This document shows, piece after piece, positions 8,463 through 16,341 of a DNA stretch of 64,000 nucleotides. Position 1 is the first letter of the stretch, and every line of letters starts with the position of its first letter. A program made the translations under genes and the position numbers. Source of the stretch: JBKBKC01 sp046294265 (GTDB lineage: Bacteria > Pseudomonadota > Alphaproteobacteria > Rhodobacterales > Rhodobacteraceae); the NCBI GenBank assembly GCA_046294265.1, contig JBKBKC010000002.1, forward strand, positions 1 through 64,000, given 5' to 3'. The notes under the pieces are model-generated. The model made no database searches, was not told the DNA's origin, and was given only the letters and a program-made list of their open reading frames with translations.

Positions 8463-9098
8463 ATGCGAATCCAGTTGGTGTTGGCGCTGCTCTTGGCAGC
8501 AGGCGCCGCCCGGGCCGAGGGTGAGCGGGCAGGCAGTTTCGACTATTATGTTATGGCGCTCTCCTGGTCGCCCAGCTTTTGCGCGGTCGAAGGCGACATG
8601 CGCTCAGAGCCTCAATGTGCGCGCGGGGCAGGGCGCGATTTCGTGCTGCACGGGCTGTGGCCGCAGTATGAAACCGGCTGGCCCTCCTATTGCAGGACGG
8701 CACAGCGTGACCCAACACGGGGAGAGACGGCGGCTGTGGCGGACCTGTTCGGGGGCGCGGGGGCGTCGTTTTACCAGTGGAAGAAGCACGGGCGGTGTTC
8801 GGGGCTGCCTGCGCCCGATTATTACGCTCTGGCGTTGCGGGCGCGGGCGGCGGTGGTGACGCCCCCGGTGCTGCGCGATGTGAAGAAGATGCTGAAGGTC
8901 CCCGCCGAGGTGATCGAGCGCGCGTTTCTGGAGCGCAACCCTGGCCTGACGCGCGACATGGTGACGGTGACCTGCAAGGCCGGTCTGATCCAGGAGGTTC
9001 GGGTTTGCCTTACTACCGACCTTGTGCCGCGGCGTTGCGGAGCGGATGCGATCCGCGATTGTCGGTCGCGCGATGCGGGCCTGCCACCGGTTAGGTAG
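8463..9098 (+). CDS. Exported T2-family ribonuclease
   Basis: A 211-residue secreted endoribonuclease of the RNase T2 family. A signal peptide (residues 1-18, cleaved after ARA) directs it to the periplasm. Both active-site segments are present: VLHGLWPQ with His63, and FYQWKKHGRC with Lys108 and His109. In the second segment the usual catalytic Glu is replaced by Gln105. Several cysteines probably form disulfides. The start at 8463 sits behind GGGGGAAGGG and begins the signal peptide; the longer frame from 8409 would bury it. RNase T2 enzymes scavenge extracellular or periplasmic RNA. Confidence 0.93.
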   Translation: MRIQLVLALLLAAGAARAEGERAGSFDYYVMALSWSPSFCAVEGDMRSEPQCARGAGRDFVLHGLWPQYETGWPSYCRTAQRDPTRGETAAVADLFGGAGASFYQWKKHGRCSGLPAPDYYALALRARAAVVTPPVLRDVKKMLKVPAEVIERAFLERNPGLTRDMVTVTCKAGLIQEVRVCLTTDLVPRRCGADAIRDCRSRDAGLPPVR

Positions 9099-9560
9099 GA
9101 TGCGAGTGTTTCTCCTGTCCTGTGCCGGTGGAGTGGCAATCCGCTTGTCGCCATGCGCGCACCGTTACGCGCTTGACCGCGCGCATCCCGAAACGTTGAC
9201 ATGTTCGCCGCTGCAGACCTCCCGGACGCACTGGAAAACCACCCCCTGCATGATGGCGGCAGATGTGGTTGTGGGCGGCCAGGGCAGGGGTCCGGAGGCA
9301 ATACGCGCCCCGACACATGCAGGGGTGCGCGTCTTGGCGGCGCCGCCGAAATGCGACCTCGCCCACGGCGATCTCCAAACTCCCTCCAACGAGAGCACCA
9401 CGCCTCGCCCGCACCCGAAGGCAGCCGGGCGGCGATGACCTTCGGTGACATTCGAGCGGCGATCAGGCGTCCCGGTCGCCGGCCGGGCCACATTTCCCAC
9501 AGAGCACGACGCAATCACGGAGCCGGGTGACGGCGATTCGTGCGCGGTGGCCCGCCGCCG
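9099..9560. other. Gene-free stretch
   Basis: No gene is supported in these 462 bp. Open frames exist on both strands but are arginine- and histidine-rich, overlap each other, lack ribosome-binding sites and resemble nothing I recognise. It separates the RNase gene from the convergent oxidoreductase gene and may hold an eroded gene. Confidence 0.5.
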
Positions 9561-10562
9561 CTACGCGCCAACGCGCAGCACGATCTTTCCGATATGGGCC
9601 GAACTCTCCATCCGCCAATGCGCCTTGGGCGCGTCGGTCAGGGCGTATTCGCTGTCCATCACGGGGCGGAGGCGGCCGCCCTCAATCATCGGCCAGACGT
9701 GGAGTTCCACCTCTGCGGCTATGCGGGCCTTTGCAAGGTCGGACTGCGGGCGCAGCGTCGATCCGGTGATGGTAAGGCGGCGCATCATCACCTCGGCAAA
9801 GTTCAACTCCACCTTGGCGCCCTGAAGGAACGCGATCTGCACCAGCCGCCCGTCATCGGCCAGCGCCTTGATGTTGCGCGGCAGGTAGGGGCCGCCGACC
9901 ATGTCGAGGATGACATTCGCCCCGCCTTCCTTGCGCAGGGCGGCGGTCCAGTCCTCGTGATGGTAGTTCATGGCGCTTTCGGCCCCGAGAGCGTGGAGGG
10001 CCTTGCATTTGTCATCGCTGCCTGCGGTGGTGAACACGCGCGCGCCCAGGGCGGCGGCAATCTGAATGGCGGTCGTGCCGATGCCGGAGGCTCCGCCATG
10101 CACCAGGAACCGCTGGCCCGCCGTGAGGCTGCCGCGCATGACCGCGTTGGACCAGACCGTGAAGACGGTTTCCGGCAGGGCCGCCGCCTCGCGCAGGGTC
10201 AGGCCCGCGGGGATGGGCAGGGCATGGTCGGCCTGCGTCAAGGCATATTCGGCATAGCCGCCGCCGGGCAAGAGGGCGCAGACGGCATCGCCCTCTTTCC
10301 ATCGGGTCACGCCGGGGCCAAGGGCCGCGACGTGGCCCGACCCTTCCAGCCCAGGCAGGGGGGATGCGCCCGCGGGCGGCGCGTAGCTGCCAGCGCGTTG
10401 CAGAACGTCGGGGCGGTTCACCCCGGCATAGGCAAGCCGGATGACGATCTGGCCATGGCCCGGCACCGGCACCGGCGCGTCAATGGGCGTCAGAACATCT
10501 GGGTCACCCGGCACGGCGATTGAGATGGCAGTCATCACATGGGGGATCGTGGGCAGGGTCAT
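9561..10562 (-). CDS. NAD(P)H-quinone oxidoreductase, PIG3/zinc-less MDR family
   Basis: A medium-chain dehydrogenase/reductase of 333 residues resembling PIG3-type quinone oxidoreductases. The GroES-like N-terminal half contains AGVNRPDVLQRAG. The Rossmann half has the NADPH-binding FLVHGGASGIGTTAIQ near residues 155-170. No structural-zinc cysteine cluster is seen, consistent with the zinc-independent branch. The start at 10562 lies 15 bp after the upstream COQ9-like gene; ATG at 10535 is an alternative. The likely role is NADPH-dependent one-electron quinone reduction or detoxification. Proximity to COQ9 may reflect a shared quinone theme, which is inference. Confidence 0.88.
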   Translation of the reverse strand: MTLPTIPHVMTAISIAVPGDPDVLTPIDAPVPVPGHGQIVIRLAYAGVNRPDVLQRAGSYAPPAGASPLPGLEGSGHVAALGPGVTRWKEGDAVCALLPGGGYAEYALTQADHALPIPAGLTLREAAALPETVFTVWSNAVMRGSLTAGQRFLVHGGASGIGTTAIQIAAALGARVFTTAGSDDKCKALHALGAESAMNYHHEDWTAALRKEGGANVILDMVGGPYLPRNIKALADDGRLVQIAFLQGAKVELNFAEVMMRRLTITGSTLRPQSDLAKARIAAEVELHVWPMIEGGRLRPVMDSEYALTDAPKAHWRMESSAHIGKIVLRVGA

Positions 10563-10577
10563 CGCGGGCTTTCCGGT

Positions 10578-11303
10578 TCAGGGGCGCATCCGGCCGGGAA
10601 GGTCATCCGGCACGTCGGGCATCTTGGGCATCCTGATCTTTTCCATGATGCGCATCGGCCCGGCAAGCACCGCCTTCGACAGCGGGTTGTCGCGCAGGGC
10701 CGCCTTGGCCTTTTCAAACTGCATCACATCCTGGATGCGGCGGTCGAGGAAATCCCAGGTGGCGTCGTGGCTGGGGCTGTCGTCGCCCAGCCAGAACAGC
10801 ACCGTGGCCGAATGCACGCCCGACAGGGTTGCGCGCTTGGTGAACCAGGAAAAGTTGCGCTCGGTGTCGCCAAGCGCGGTCCAGATCGCGTCCGAGGTTG
10901 CCCAGAGGGCTTTTGCCCCGTCCGCTGCATGGTTCGGCAGCGCAAAAAGTGTGGCGCCCCGGCGCACAAGTTCCTTGTCCTCGACCAGTTCCAGCCGGAT
11001 GCGCACTGCCTGCGCAATTCGATCCCGAAAGCGCAGCACGTTCAGGTCCATTGCGGCAAGCTGCCGCAGCATTGCGGCATCGCCCGCCCGGTGATACGCC
11101 AAGGCCAGATCAACGCCGCCGCGCGGGAACAACGCGCGCGCAAGCGCAAGCGGTTCGCCCGAATCCGTCGCCGCCGCACGTAGCGTGGTGTCGGACCAGC
11201 CGTCGAAGGGCACATGCGGCAAGGCTGCCGCAAGGATCGCGGCGCGGGCGGTTTCGGGTCCGGCGGTCGGTCCTTCTCCGGCGGTCGGTCCTTCGGTCGG
11301 CAT
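10578..11303 (-). CDS. COQ9 family ubiquinone biosynthesis protein
   Basis: A 241-residue COQ9-like protein, an accessory lipid-binding factor for ubiquinone hydroxylation. The helical TetR-like fold is suggested by the opening repeat and WSDTTLRAAA. The conserved C-terminal part contains RNFSWFTKRATLSGVHSATVLFWLGDDS, typical of alphaproteobacterial COQ9. ATG at 11303 starts the low-complexity segment with two EGPTAG-like repeats; the further upstream frame is not plausible. It is followed closely by the quinone oxidoreductase on the same strand and diverges from rpsU. Confidence 0.88.
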   Translation of the reverse strand: MPTEGPTAGEGPTAGPETARAAILAAALPHVPFDGWSDTTLRAAATDSGEPLALARALFPRGGVDLALAYHRAGDAAMLRQLAAMDLNVLRFRDRIAQAVRIRLELVEDKELVRRGATLFALPNHAADGAKALWATSDAIWTALGDTERNFSWFTKRATLSGVHSATVLFWLGDDSPSHDATWDFLDRRIQDVMQFEKAKAALRDNPLSKAVLAGPMRIMEKIRMPKMPDVPDDLPGRMRP

Positions 11304-11414
11304 GGTGTCTCCCCTTGTGATCGCGGCGATGGACAAGCCCCCGCACCGGTGATAGTAGCGCGCAGCCTGCACAAATACAGTGCAACTCTAGCTTAGGAAG
11401 GTGGTGACAACCAC

Positions 11415-11621
11415 ATGCAGGTCAGCGTTCGTGACAACAACGTCGAACAGGCGCTCCGCGCCCTGAAGAAAAAGCTGCAGCGTGAAGGCGTTTTCCGCGA
11501 AATGAAGCTCAAACAGCATTTCGAGAAGCCGTCCGTCAAGCGGGCTCGTGAACAGGCCGAGGCGATTCGCCGCGCGCGCAAGCTCGCGCGGAAGAAAGCG
11601 CAGCGGGAAGGCGGACTGTAA
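11415..11621 (+). CDS. rpsU: 30S ribosomal protein S21
   Basis: A 68-residue, very basic protein with the S21 sequence: MQVSVRDNNVEQALRALKKK, then a long helix ending in RARKLARKKAQREGG. It joins the 30S subunit near the anti-Shine-Dalgarno end of 16S rRNA. GGAAGGTGG lies 7-15 bases before the ATG. A rho-independent terminator follows at 11668, so it is probably monocistronic. Confidence 0.98.
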   Translation: MQVSVRDNNVEQALRALKKKLQREGVFREMKLKQHFEKPSVKRAREQAEAIRRARKLARKKAQREGGL

Positions 11622-11667
11622 GGCGAAAAGCCGGCCCCTTGAGGCGGGGCAACCCGCCTGATGAATG

Positions 11668-11695
11668 ACCCCCGCGCCTATGGCCGGGGGTTTTT
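11668..11695 (+). terminator. Rho-independent terminator after rpsU
   Basis: ACCCCCG (11668-11674) pairs with CGGGGGT (11685-11691), immediately followed by a T tract at 11691-11695. It lies 46 bp after the rpsU stop. Confidence 0.85.
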
Positions 11696-11739
11696 CGTTG
11701 CCATGAAACGGGATGGGACACAGGATTGTGTGATCGGCA

Positions 11740-12172
11740 AGCGGGCGGGATCAACCGGATCGTGGCTGCCGTGGACTGTGGGATCGTCGGAGTTTGCGTC
11801 ATGACTGCGCATCTGGCCGAGATCAGTGTGGCGGGGGTGCCGTCCGATCAGGCGATGGTGATGAGGACGGTGGTCGTCCTCGTGTTGGCAGGCCTCCCCG
11901 TTGGCGGTGACACGGGAGGCAGTGCCACTGGACGCGATCCCGCCGGGGACATGGGGCTTTCTGGCGCTGTCGGGGCCGATCACGGTGGCATCCCGGCCGT
12001 GCTATTTCCGGGCGATGAAGCTGAGCGAGGCATCGCGCTTGAACCCAACGACAAGCCGGGCGTGGTGATCATGGCCGTTTTTGCCGCGCTGTCCCCGGGC
12101 GAGTGTCTGACGACGGTGAACTGGCTGGGCGTGGCGCTGGTTGCGGCGGACGCGTTGCTCGTGGCCCTGTGA
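11740..12172 (+). pseudogene. EamA/DMT-type small transporter relic
   Basis: No single frame encodes a complete protein, but pieces in different frames line up with a short (about 140-residue) EamA-family permease. Around 11801-11894 one frame gives ISVAGVPSD...MRTVVVLVLAG. From 11931 a second frame gives DAIPPGTWGFLALSG and CYFRAMKLSEASRL. From about 12047 the first frame returns with VFAALSPGE, TTVNWLGVALVAADALLVAL. At least two frameshifts are needed, and a third near 11800 is probable. The piece order matches the family, so this is a decayed gene. Alternative: sequencing errors, though neighbouring core genes are clean. Confidence 0.75.
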
Positions 12173-12239
12173 CGGGTGGCTTGGTTGATCCGCACCCCGT
12201 TCCATGCCATTACCGCAGCCTTGCGCCAGGGGAAAGCAT

Positions 12240-12938
12240 ATGGCCGTCAGCATGATCTCGACTGTCATCAAACCGATGCACCGTGAGGGGTGGCGGTTTG
12301 TGGGCATCTTCGCCGCGGTGACGCTGGTGCTGTTTCTCCTCTGGGTGCCGCTGGGGTGGTTGGGGTTGGGCCTGACTGTCTGGTGCTACTACTTTTTCCG
12401 TGATCCGGTGCGGGTGACCCCGCAGCGCGCAGGCCTCGTGGTCAGCCCCGCGGACGGCATCGTGTCGCTGATCGACCGGGGCGCCCCGCCGGCGGAGCTT
12501 GGCCTTGGCGACGCGGTGCGTCCCCGCGTGGCGATATTCATGAATGTGTTCAATGTGCATGTGAACCGGGTGCCGGTGTCGGGCGTCATAAGCCGCATCG
12601 CGTATCGGCCGGGCAAGTTCCTGAACGCTTCGCTGGACAAGGCAAGCGTGGACAACGAGCGCAATGCGCTGGCGATCCGGCTTGACGACGGGCGCGACAT
12701 CGCATTGGTGCAGATCGCCGGGCTGGTGGCCCGGCGCATCCTGTGCGAGGTGCCCGAGGGCGCGCGGATGAACGCGGGCGAGCGGTTCGGCCTGATCCGC
12801 TTCGGCAGCCGGGTGGATGTCTATTTGCCCGATGGGGCAGTGCCGATGGTGTGTCTGGGTCAGACGATGGTCGCGGGCGAGACGGTGATCGCCGATCTGT
12901 CGAGCACCGAGCCTGCCCGCATCGGACGCGAGATCTAG
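12240..12938 (+). CDS. psd: Phosphatidylserine decarboxylase proenzyme
   Basis: A 232-residue short-type Psd that converts phosphatidylserine to phosphatidylethanolamine at the inner membrane. One or two membrane segments occur at residues 15-50. VSPADG and the His in FNVHVNRVPVSG follow. The self-cleaving pyruvoyl Ser is in RFGSRVDVYLP near the C-terminus. ATG at 12240 follows AGGGGAAAGC. pssA, which makes its substrate, follows 4 bp downstream, so they form an operon. Confidence 0.95.
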   Translation: MAVSMISTVIKPMHREGWRFVGIFAAVTLVLFLLWVPLGWLGLGLTVWCYYFFRDPVRVTPQRAGLVVSPADGIVSLIDRGAPPAELGLGDAVRPRVAIFMNVFNVHVNRVPVSGVISRIAYRPGKFLNASLDKASVDNERNALAIRLDDGRDIALVQIAGLVARRILCEVPEGARMNAGERFGLIRFGSRVDVYLPDGAVPMVCLGQTMVAGETVIADLSSTEPARIGREI

Positions 12939-12942
12939 GCGC

Positions 12943-13680
12943 GTGGTCCGTCCCCCGAGGCGTGAGCGGCTGGCCCTTCTGTCGCTCCTTCCCAACATGG
13001 TCACGATCCTCGGCCTCTGCGCGGGGCTGACCGCCATCCGGTTCGTGCTGGCGGGGCGGTTCGATCTGGCGGCGGCGCTGATCGTGTTTGCGGCCGTCAT
13101 CGACGGGCTGGACGGGCTTTTGGCGCGCAAGCTGAACGCAGCGTCCGAGATCGGAGGCGAATTGGACAGCCTGTCGGATTTTGTGAATTTCGGCGTTGCG
13201 CCGGGCATCATCGTGTTCCAGTTCGCGTTGCGGCAGGATTTTGCAACAGGCTGGGTGTTCGTGCTGATCTATTCCGCCTGCACCTGCCTGCGTCTGGCGC
13301 GCTTCAATGTGACCAAGGATGATCCGCCCCCGGCGGGGCGCCCGCATTTCATCGGGGTTCCGGCACCGGGCGGCGCGATGCTGGCGCTGTTTCCGCTGTT
13401 CCTGCATCTGGAGGGACTGGTGGATGCCCGCGCGCTGCCCGAGTTCTATGGCCTCTATCTCGCGGGGGTGGGGGTGCTGATGGTCAGCCGGGTGCCAACG
13501 CTGTCGTCCAAGGCGGTGCGGGTGCGGCGCGAATGGGCGGTGGGGGTGCTGATCGGCGGTGTGGTGGTGGCGGGGCTTGTGGTGACGCGGCCCTGGATGA
13601 TGCTGGTGATCCTGACCGCAGCCTATTGGGCCGCGACGGTCTGGGCGCTGTTGCGGTATGTCCAGCGGCGGGCCAGTTAG
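12943..13680 (+). CDS. pssA: CDP-diacylglycerol--serine O-phosphatidyltransferase
   Basis: A 245-residue integral membrane enzyme making phosphatidylserine from CDP-diacylglycerol and serine. The CDP-alcohol phosphotransferase signature is present: DGLDGLLARKLNAAS, then GGELDSLSD, with the expected D-G...A-R...G...D...D pattern. Several hydrophobic segments follow. It starts with GTG at 12943, just after psd. Its TAG overlaps the stop of the convergent ispE gene by three bases. Confidence 0.95.
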   Translation: MVRPPRRERLALLSLLPNMVTILGLCAGLTAIRFVLAGRFDLAAALIVFAAVIDGLDGLLARKLNAASEIGGELDSLSDFVNFGVAPGIIVFQFALRQDFATGWVFVLIYSACTCLRLARFNVTKDDPPPAGRPHFIGVPAPGGAMLALFPLFLHLEGLVDARALPEFYGLYLAGVGVLMVSRVPTLSSKAVRVRREWAVGVLIGGVVVAGLVVTRPWMMLVILTAAYWAATVWALLRYVQRRAS

Positions 13681-14546
13681 CGGGTGCCCAGCATCGGCGC
13701 GGCGGCGATCCACCAGTCGGGGTGATCGTGGCGGATGGCGGAGGCGGCTGCATCTGCGTGCTCGGGACCGGCGAAAAGGCCAAAGCACGTGGCACCTGAA
13801 CCAGACATGCGCGCGATGAGGCAATCCCGGCTGCCGGTCAGGGCCGCGAGAACGGGTCCGATGACGGGCTGCAGTGCCTGAGCAGCCGGCTGCAGGTCAT
13901 TTCGCTGATCCGTCAGCCAGCTGGCCAGCGCCGCGGCATCGTCCCATCGGGTTGGCAGCGGGTCGGGCATGGCCGGGCTTTCGCGGCGGGTGAGGGCGGC
14001 AAAGACGCGCGGGGTGGGCACCTCGACGCGCGGGTTGACCAGCACGAGCCAGGCAGGTGGAAGGGCATCGGCGGGCAGGGGGGTCAGCGCCTCGCCGATC
14101 CCGCGCAGGCGCAGCGGACGTGAAAGGAAACAGGCGGGCACGTCCGCCCCGAGGCAGGCCAGCGTGGCAGCGCCTATGGTCGCGGGGTCGCACCCCGCCA
14201 CGCGCATCAATGCACGGATCGTGGCAGCCGCATCCGCCGACCCGCCGCCGATGCCCGACGCGGGCGGCAGGTTCTTCGTCAGCGTGATCGCCGCGCCCGT
14301 CACCCCCAGATGCCGCGCGGCGCGCAGGACAAGGTTGTCGTTGCCCATCGGGATGTCACCGGAAAAAGGCCCGTCGCACATAAGCGTCGGGCCCGAGGCC
14401 GCAACCGCCCCTATCCGGTCGCCGACGCCCGCGAACACCACAAGACTGTCCAGCAGGTGATACCCGTCACCCCGCTGCCCGGTGACGTGCAGCGTCAGGT
14501 TGATCTTGGCGGGCGCGAATTCAGTTGCCGGTGCCTGCGGCAGCAT
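13677..14546 (-). CDS. ispE: 4-diphosphocytidyl-2-C-methyl-D-erythritol kinase
   Basis: A GHMP kinase of the MEP isoprenoid pathway, 289 residues, that phosphorylates CDP-methylerythritol. The N-terminal APAKINLTLHVTGQRGDGYHLL is typical. The ATP-binding loop LPPASGIGGGSADAAA is near residues 93-108, and the C-terminal MSGSGATCFGLF is intact. ATG at 14546 (MLPQAP) lies inside the end of the upstream TPR gene, a 26-bp overlap suggesting translational coupling. Confidence 0.96.
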   Translation of the reverse strand: MLPQAPATEFAPAKINLTLHVTGQRGDGYHLLDSLVVFAGVGDRIGAVAASGPTLMCDGPFSGDIPMGNDNLVLRAARHLGVTGAAITLTKNLPPASGIGGGSADAAATIRALMRVAGCDPATIGAATLACLGADVPACFLSRPLRLRGIGEALTPLPADALPPAWLVLVNPRVEVPTPRVFAALTRRESPAMPDPLPTRWDDAAALASWLTDQRNDLQPAAQALQPVIGPVLAALTGSRDCLIARMSGSGATCFGLFAGPEHADAAASAIRHDHPDWWIAAAPMLGTR

Positions 14547-16236
14547 GCAGCGGCCTTTCGCCGTCTTCGGCCAGCACGCGGTCCAGCCCGATCTCAAGCT
14601 TGCGGCGGATGCGTATGGCCTCCTTTTCCTCGGGGTTGAACGACAGTGCGCGCCGCCACTGGAACCGCGCTTCCATCATCCTGCCCACGGCCCAATAGAC
14701 ATCGCCCAGATGGTCGGTCACCACCGGATCGACGGGTTCGAGGAGCGAGGCGCGCTCCATCGGCTCCACGGCCTCATCGTAACGGCCAAGGCGGAACAGA
14801 CCCCAAGCCAGGCTGTCGATGATATAGCCCGAATTTGGGCTTGCTGCGACGGCGCGCTCGATCATCCCCAGGGCCTCGGTCAGCCGTTCGCCTCGGTCGA
14901 TCCAGGAATAGCCGAGATAATTGAGCACCTGCGGCTGATCGGGGTTCAGTTCCAGAGCCTTGAGGAAATCGGGTTCGGCCTTGTCCCATGCCTTGCGGCG
15001 CTCGTTTGCGATGCCGCGGCCATAATAGATGGACCAATGGTCCGCTTGCGGCGCACCTGCCACCACGATTGCCTGCGTCATCGCCTCGGCGGCTTCGTCC
15101 CAGCGTTCGGCGCGGCGCAAGGCATCGCCGAGTGCCACATGCACCGACAGCCGATCTGGGTGAAGCACCGCGAGATCGCGCAGCACCTCGATTGCCGGAT
15201 CGGTCTTCCCCGAGGCCTGCAGCGCCCGCGCGCGCCCGATCTGGGCCGCGAAATGAGCCCCGTCAGTGGCGGCGATCCCGGCGTAGGTTTCCACCGCCAG
15301 GTCGTGCTGACGCTGGTTTTCAAGCAGGCTTGCAGCCAACAGCACCGCTTCGGAATGGTCGGGGCGCAGCCAGGCGGCAAGGCGCGCGTAGAGCAGGGTA
15401 TAGCCCGAGGAAGCTTCGCCGCTCAGTGCGGCGGCAAGACTGAAAAACACCTCCGCCATGCCGTCGGTCGCGCTTCGGACAGCGGTGTAGGGCAGCGCCT
15501 CGCCTGCCGCGAGGGCCTTCTTCATCGCCGCAATGTCGGGATCGACCTCACCGGGAAAGCTGCGCAGGAGGAGCGCAAGCGCCTCCGGTGCCTTGTCGAT
15601 CTGGCTGAGTATCTGCGCCTGCGCGATCACGCCGCGCCGCATCACCCGCACCTCGCCCGCCGCACGGCCCGACAGGATGTCGTCCGCCCCCTCGAAATCG
15701 CCCACCGAGGCAAGGGCCAGCGCCTTGTGGTAGAGGCCAAAGGATTCCAACCCCGGCGCCTTGGCGATGGTATCGAACTCGCCAAGGGCAGCCGACATAT
15801 TGCCCGCCCCGACCTGACCCCACGCCCTCGTAAGGCCATCCATCAGCATGCCGACGCTGCGCCCTGCGGCCATGTCGGCCAGCAGCGCCCGATAGTCACC
15901 GCGGCGGGCCTGATCTGCGATCAGCACCAGATGCGCCACCTGCGCCGGATTGGCCGCTTGCTGCCCCATTCGGCGGGCCACGGCCACGGCGCTGTCAAGG
16001 TTGCCCGCGCTGACATGGGCGGTGATTGCCCCCTCCATCAAAAAAGCGTTGGACCCGTCCGCGATCAGCGCGCGCGTATACCACTGCGCGGCCTGACGGT
16101 GGTCGTCTCGGCTGCCCGCGATGCGGGCTGCGAGATAGGCACCGGGGTCGGATTGGGCCACCACCGGGGGTGCCGCCCATACCAGCAACATCGCGCCATA
16201 TAGGACCGAAGCGAAGGTGAAACGGGTCACTGGCAT
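14521..16236 (-). CDS. Exported tetratricopeptide repeat protein
   Basis: A 571-residue protein with an N-terminal signal peptide or lipid-less export signal (hydrophobic stretch ending VVAQ). Repeated helical units follow. Clear TPR units are in the C-terminal half, such as AIEVLRDLAVLHPDRLSVH and LKALELNPDQPQVLNYLGYS. ATG at 16236 is chosen over 16257 because GGAGGGG lies six bases before it. It is conserved next to ispE in this family. The likely role is as an envelope-associated scaffold; no catalytic motif is visible. Confidence 0.88.
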   Translation of the reverse strand: MPVTRFTFASVLYGAMLLVWAAPPVVAQSDPGAYLAARIAGSRDDHRQAAQWYTRALIADGSNAFLMEGAITAHVSAGNLDSAVAVARRMGQQAANPAQVAHLVLIADQARRGDYRALLADMAAGRSVGMLMDGLTRAWGQVGAGNMSAALGEFDTIAKAPGLESFGLYHKALALASVGDFEGADDILSGRAAGEVRVMRRGVIAQAQILSQIDKAPEALALLLRSFPGEVDPDIAAMKKALAAGEALPYTAVRSATDGMAEVFFSLAAALSGEASSGYTLLYARLAAWLRPDHSEAVLLAASLLENQRQHDLAVETYAGIAATDGAHFAAQIGRARALQASGKTDPAIEVLRDLAVLHPDRLSVHVALGDALRRAERWDEAAEAMTQAIVVAGAPQADHWSIYYGRGIANERRKAWDKAEPDFLKALELNPDQPQVLNYLGYSWIDRGERLTEALGMIERAVAASPNSGYIIDSLAWGLFRLGRYDEAVEPMERASLLEPVDPVVTDHLGDVYWAVGRMMEARFQWRRALSFNPEEKEAIRIRRKLEIGLDRVLAEDGERPLHAAAGTGN

Positions 16237-16341
16237 CTTGCCCCTCCAAACCGACATCGTAGCAACCTAGGACGGCCTGCTGACAAGGGCAATCGACACG
16301 GAAGCGTGGGGGGGCGATGGCAGGCCCCCCTCGCGCATTTG

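Noticed and set aside
7576..8859. A 427-codon plus-strand frame
   Set aside because: It is antisense to trcR and then overlaps the RNase T2 gene out of frame. Its composition mirrors the trcR shadow.
9099..9530. Several 60-120-codon frames between the RNase and oxidoreductase genes
   Set aside because: They compete with each other, are Arg/His-rich, and show no motif, start signal or known family.
14482..16203. A 573-codon plus-strand frame
   Set aside because: It is antisense to the TPR gene, which has a signal peptide, ribosome-binding site and recognisable repeats.
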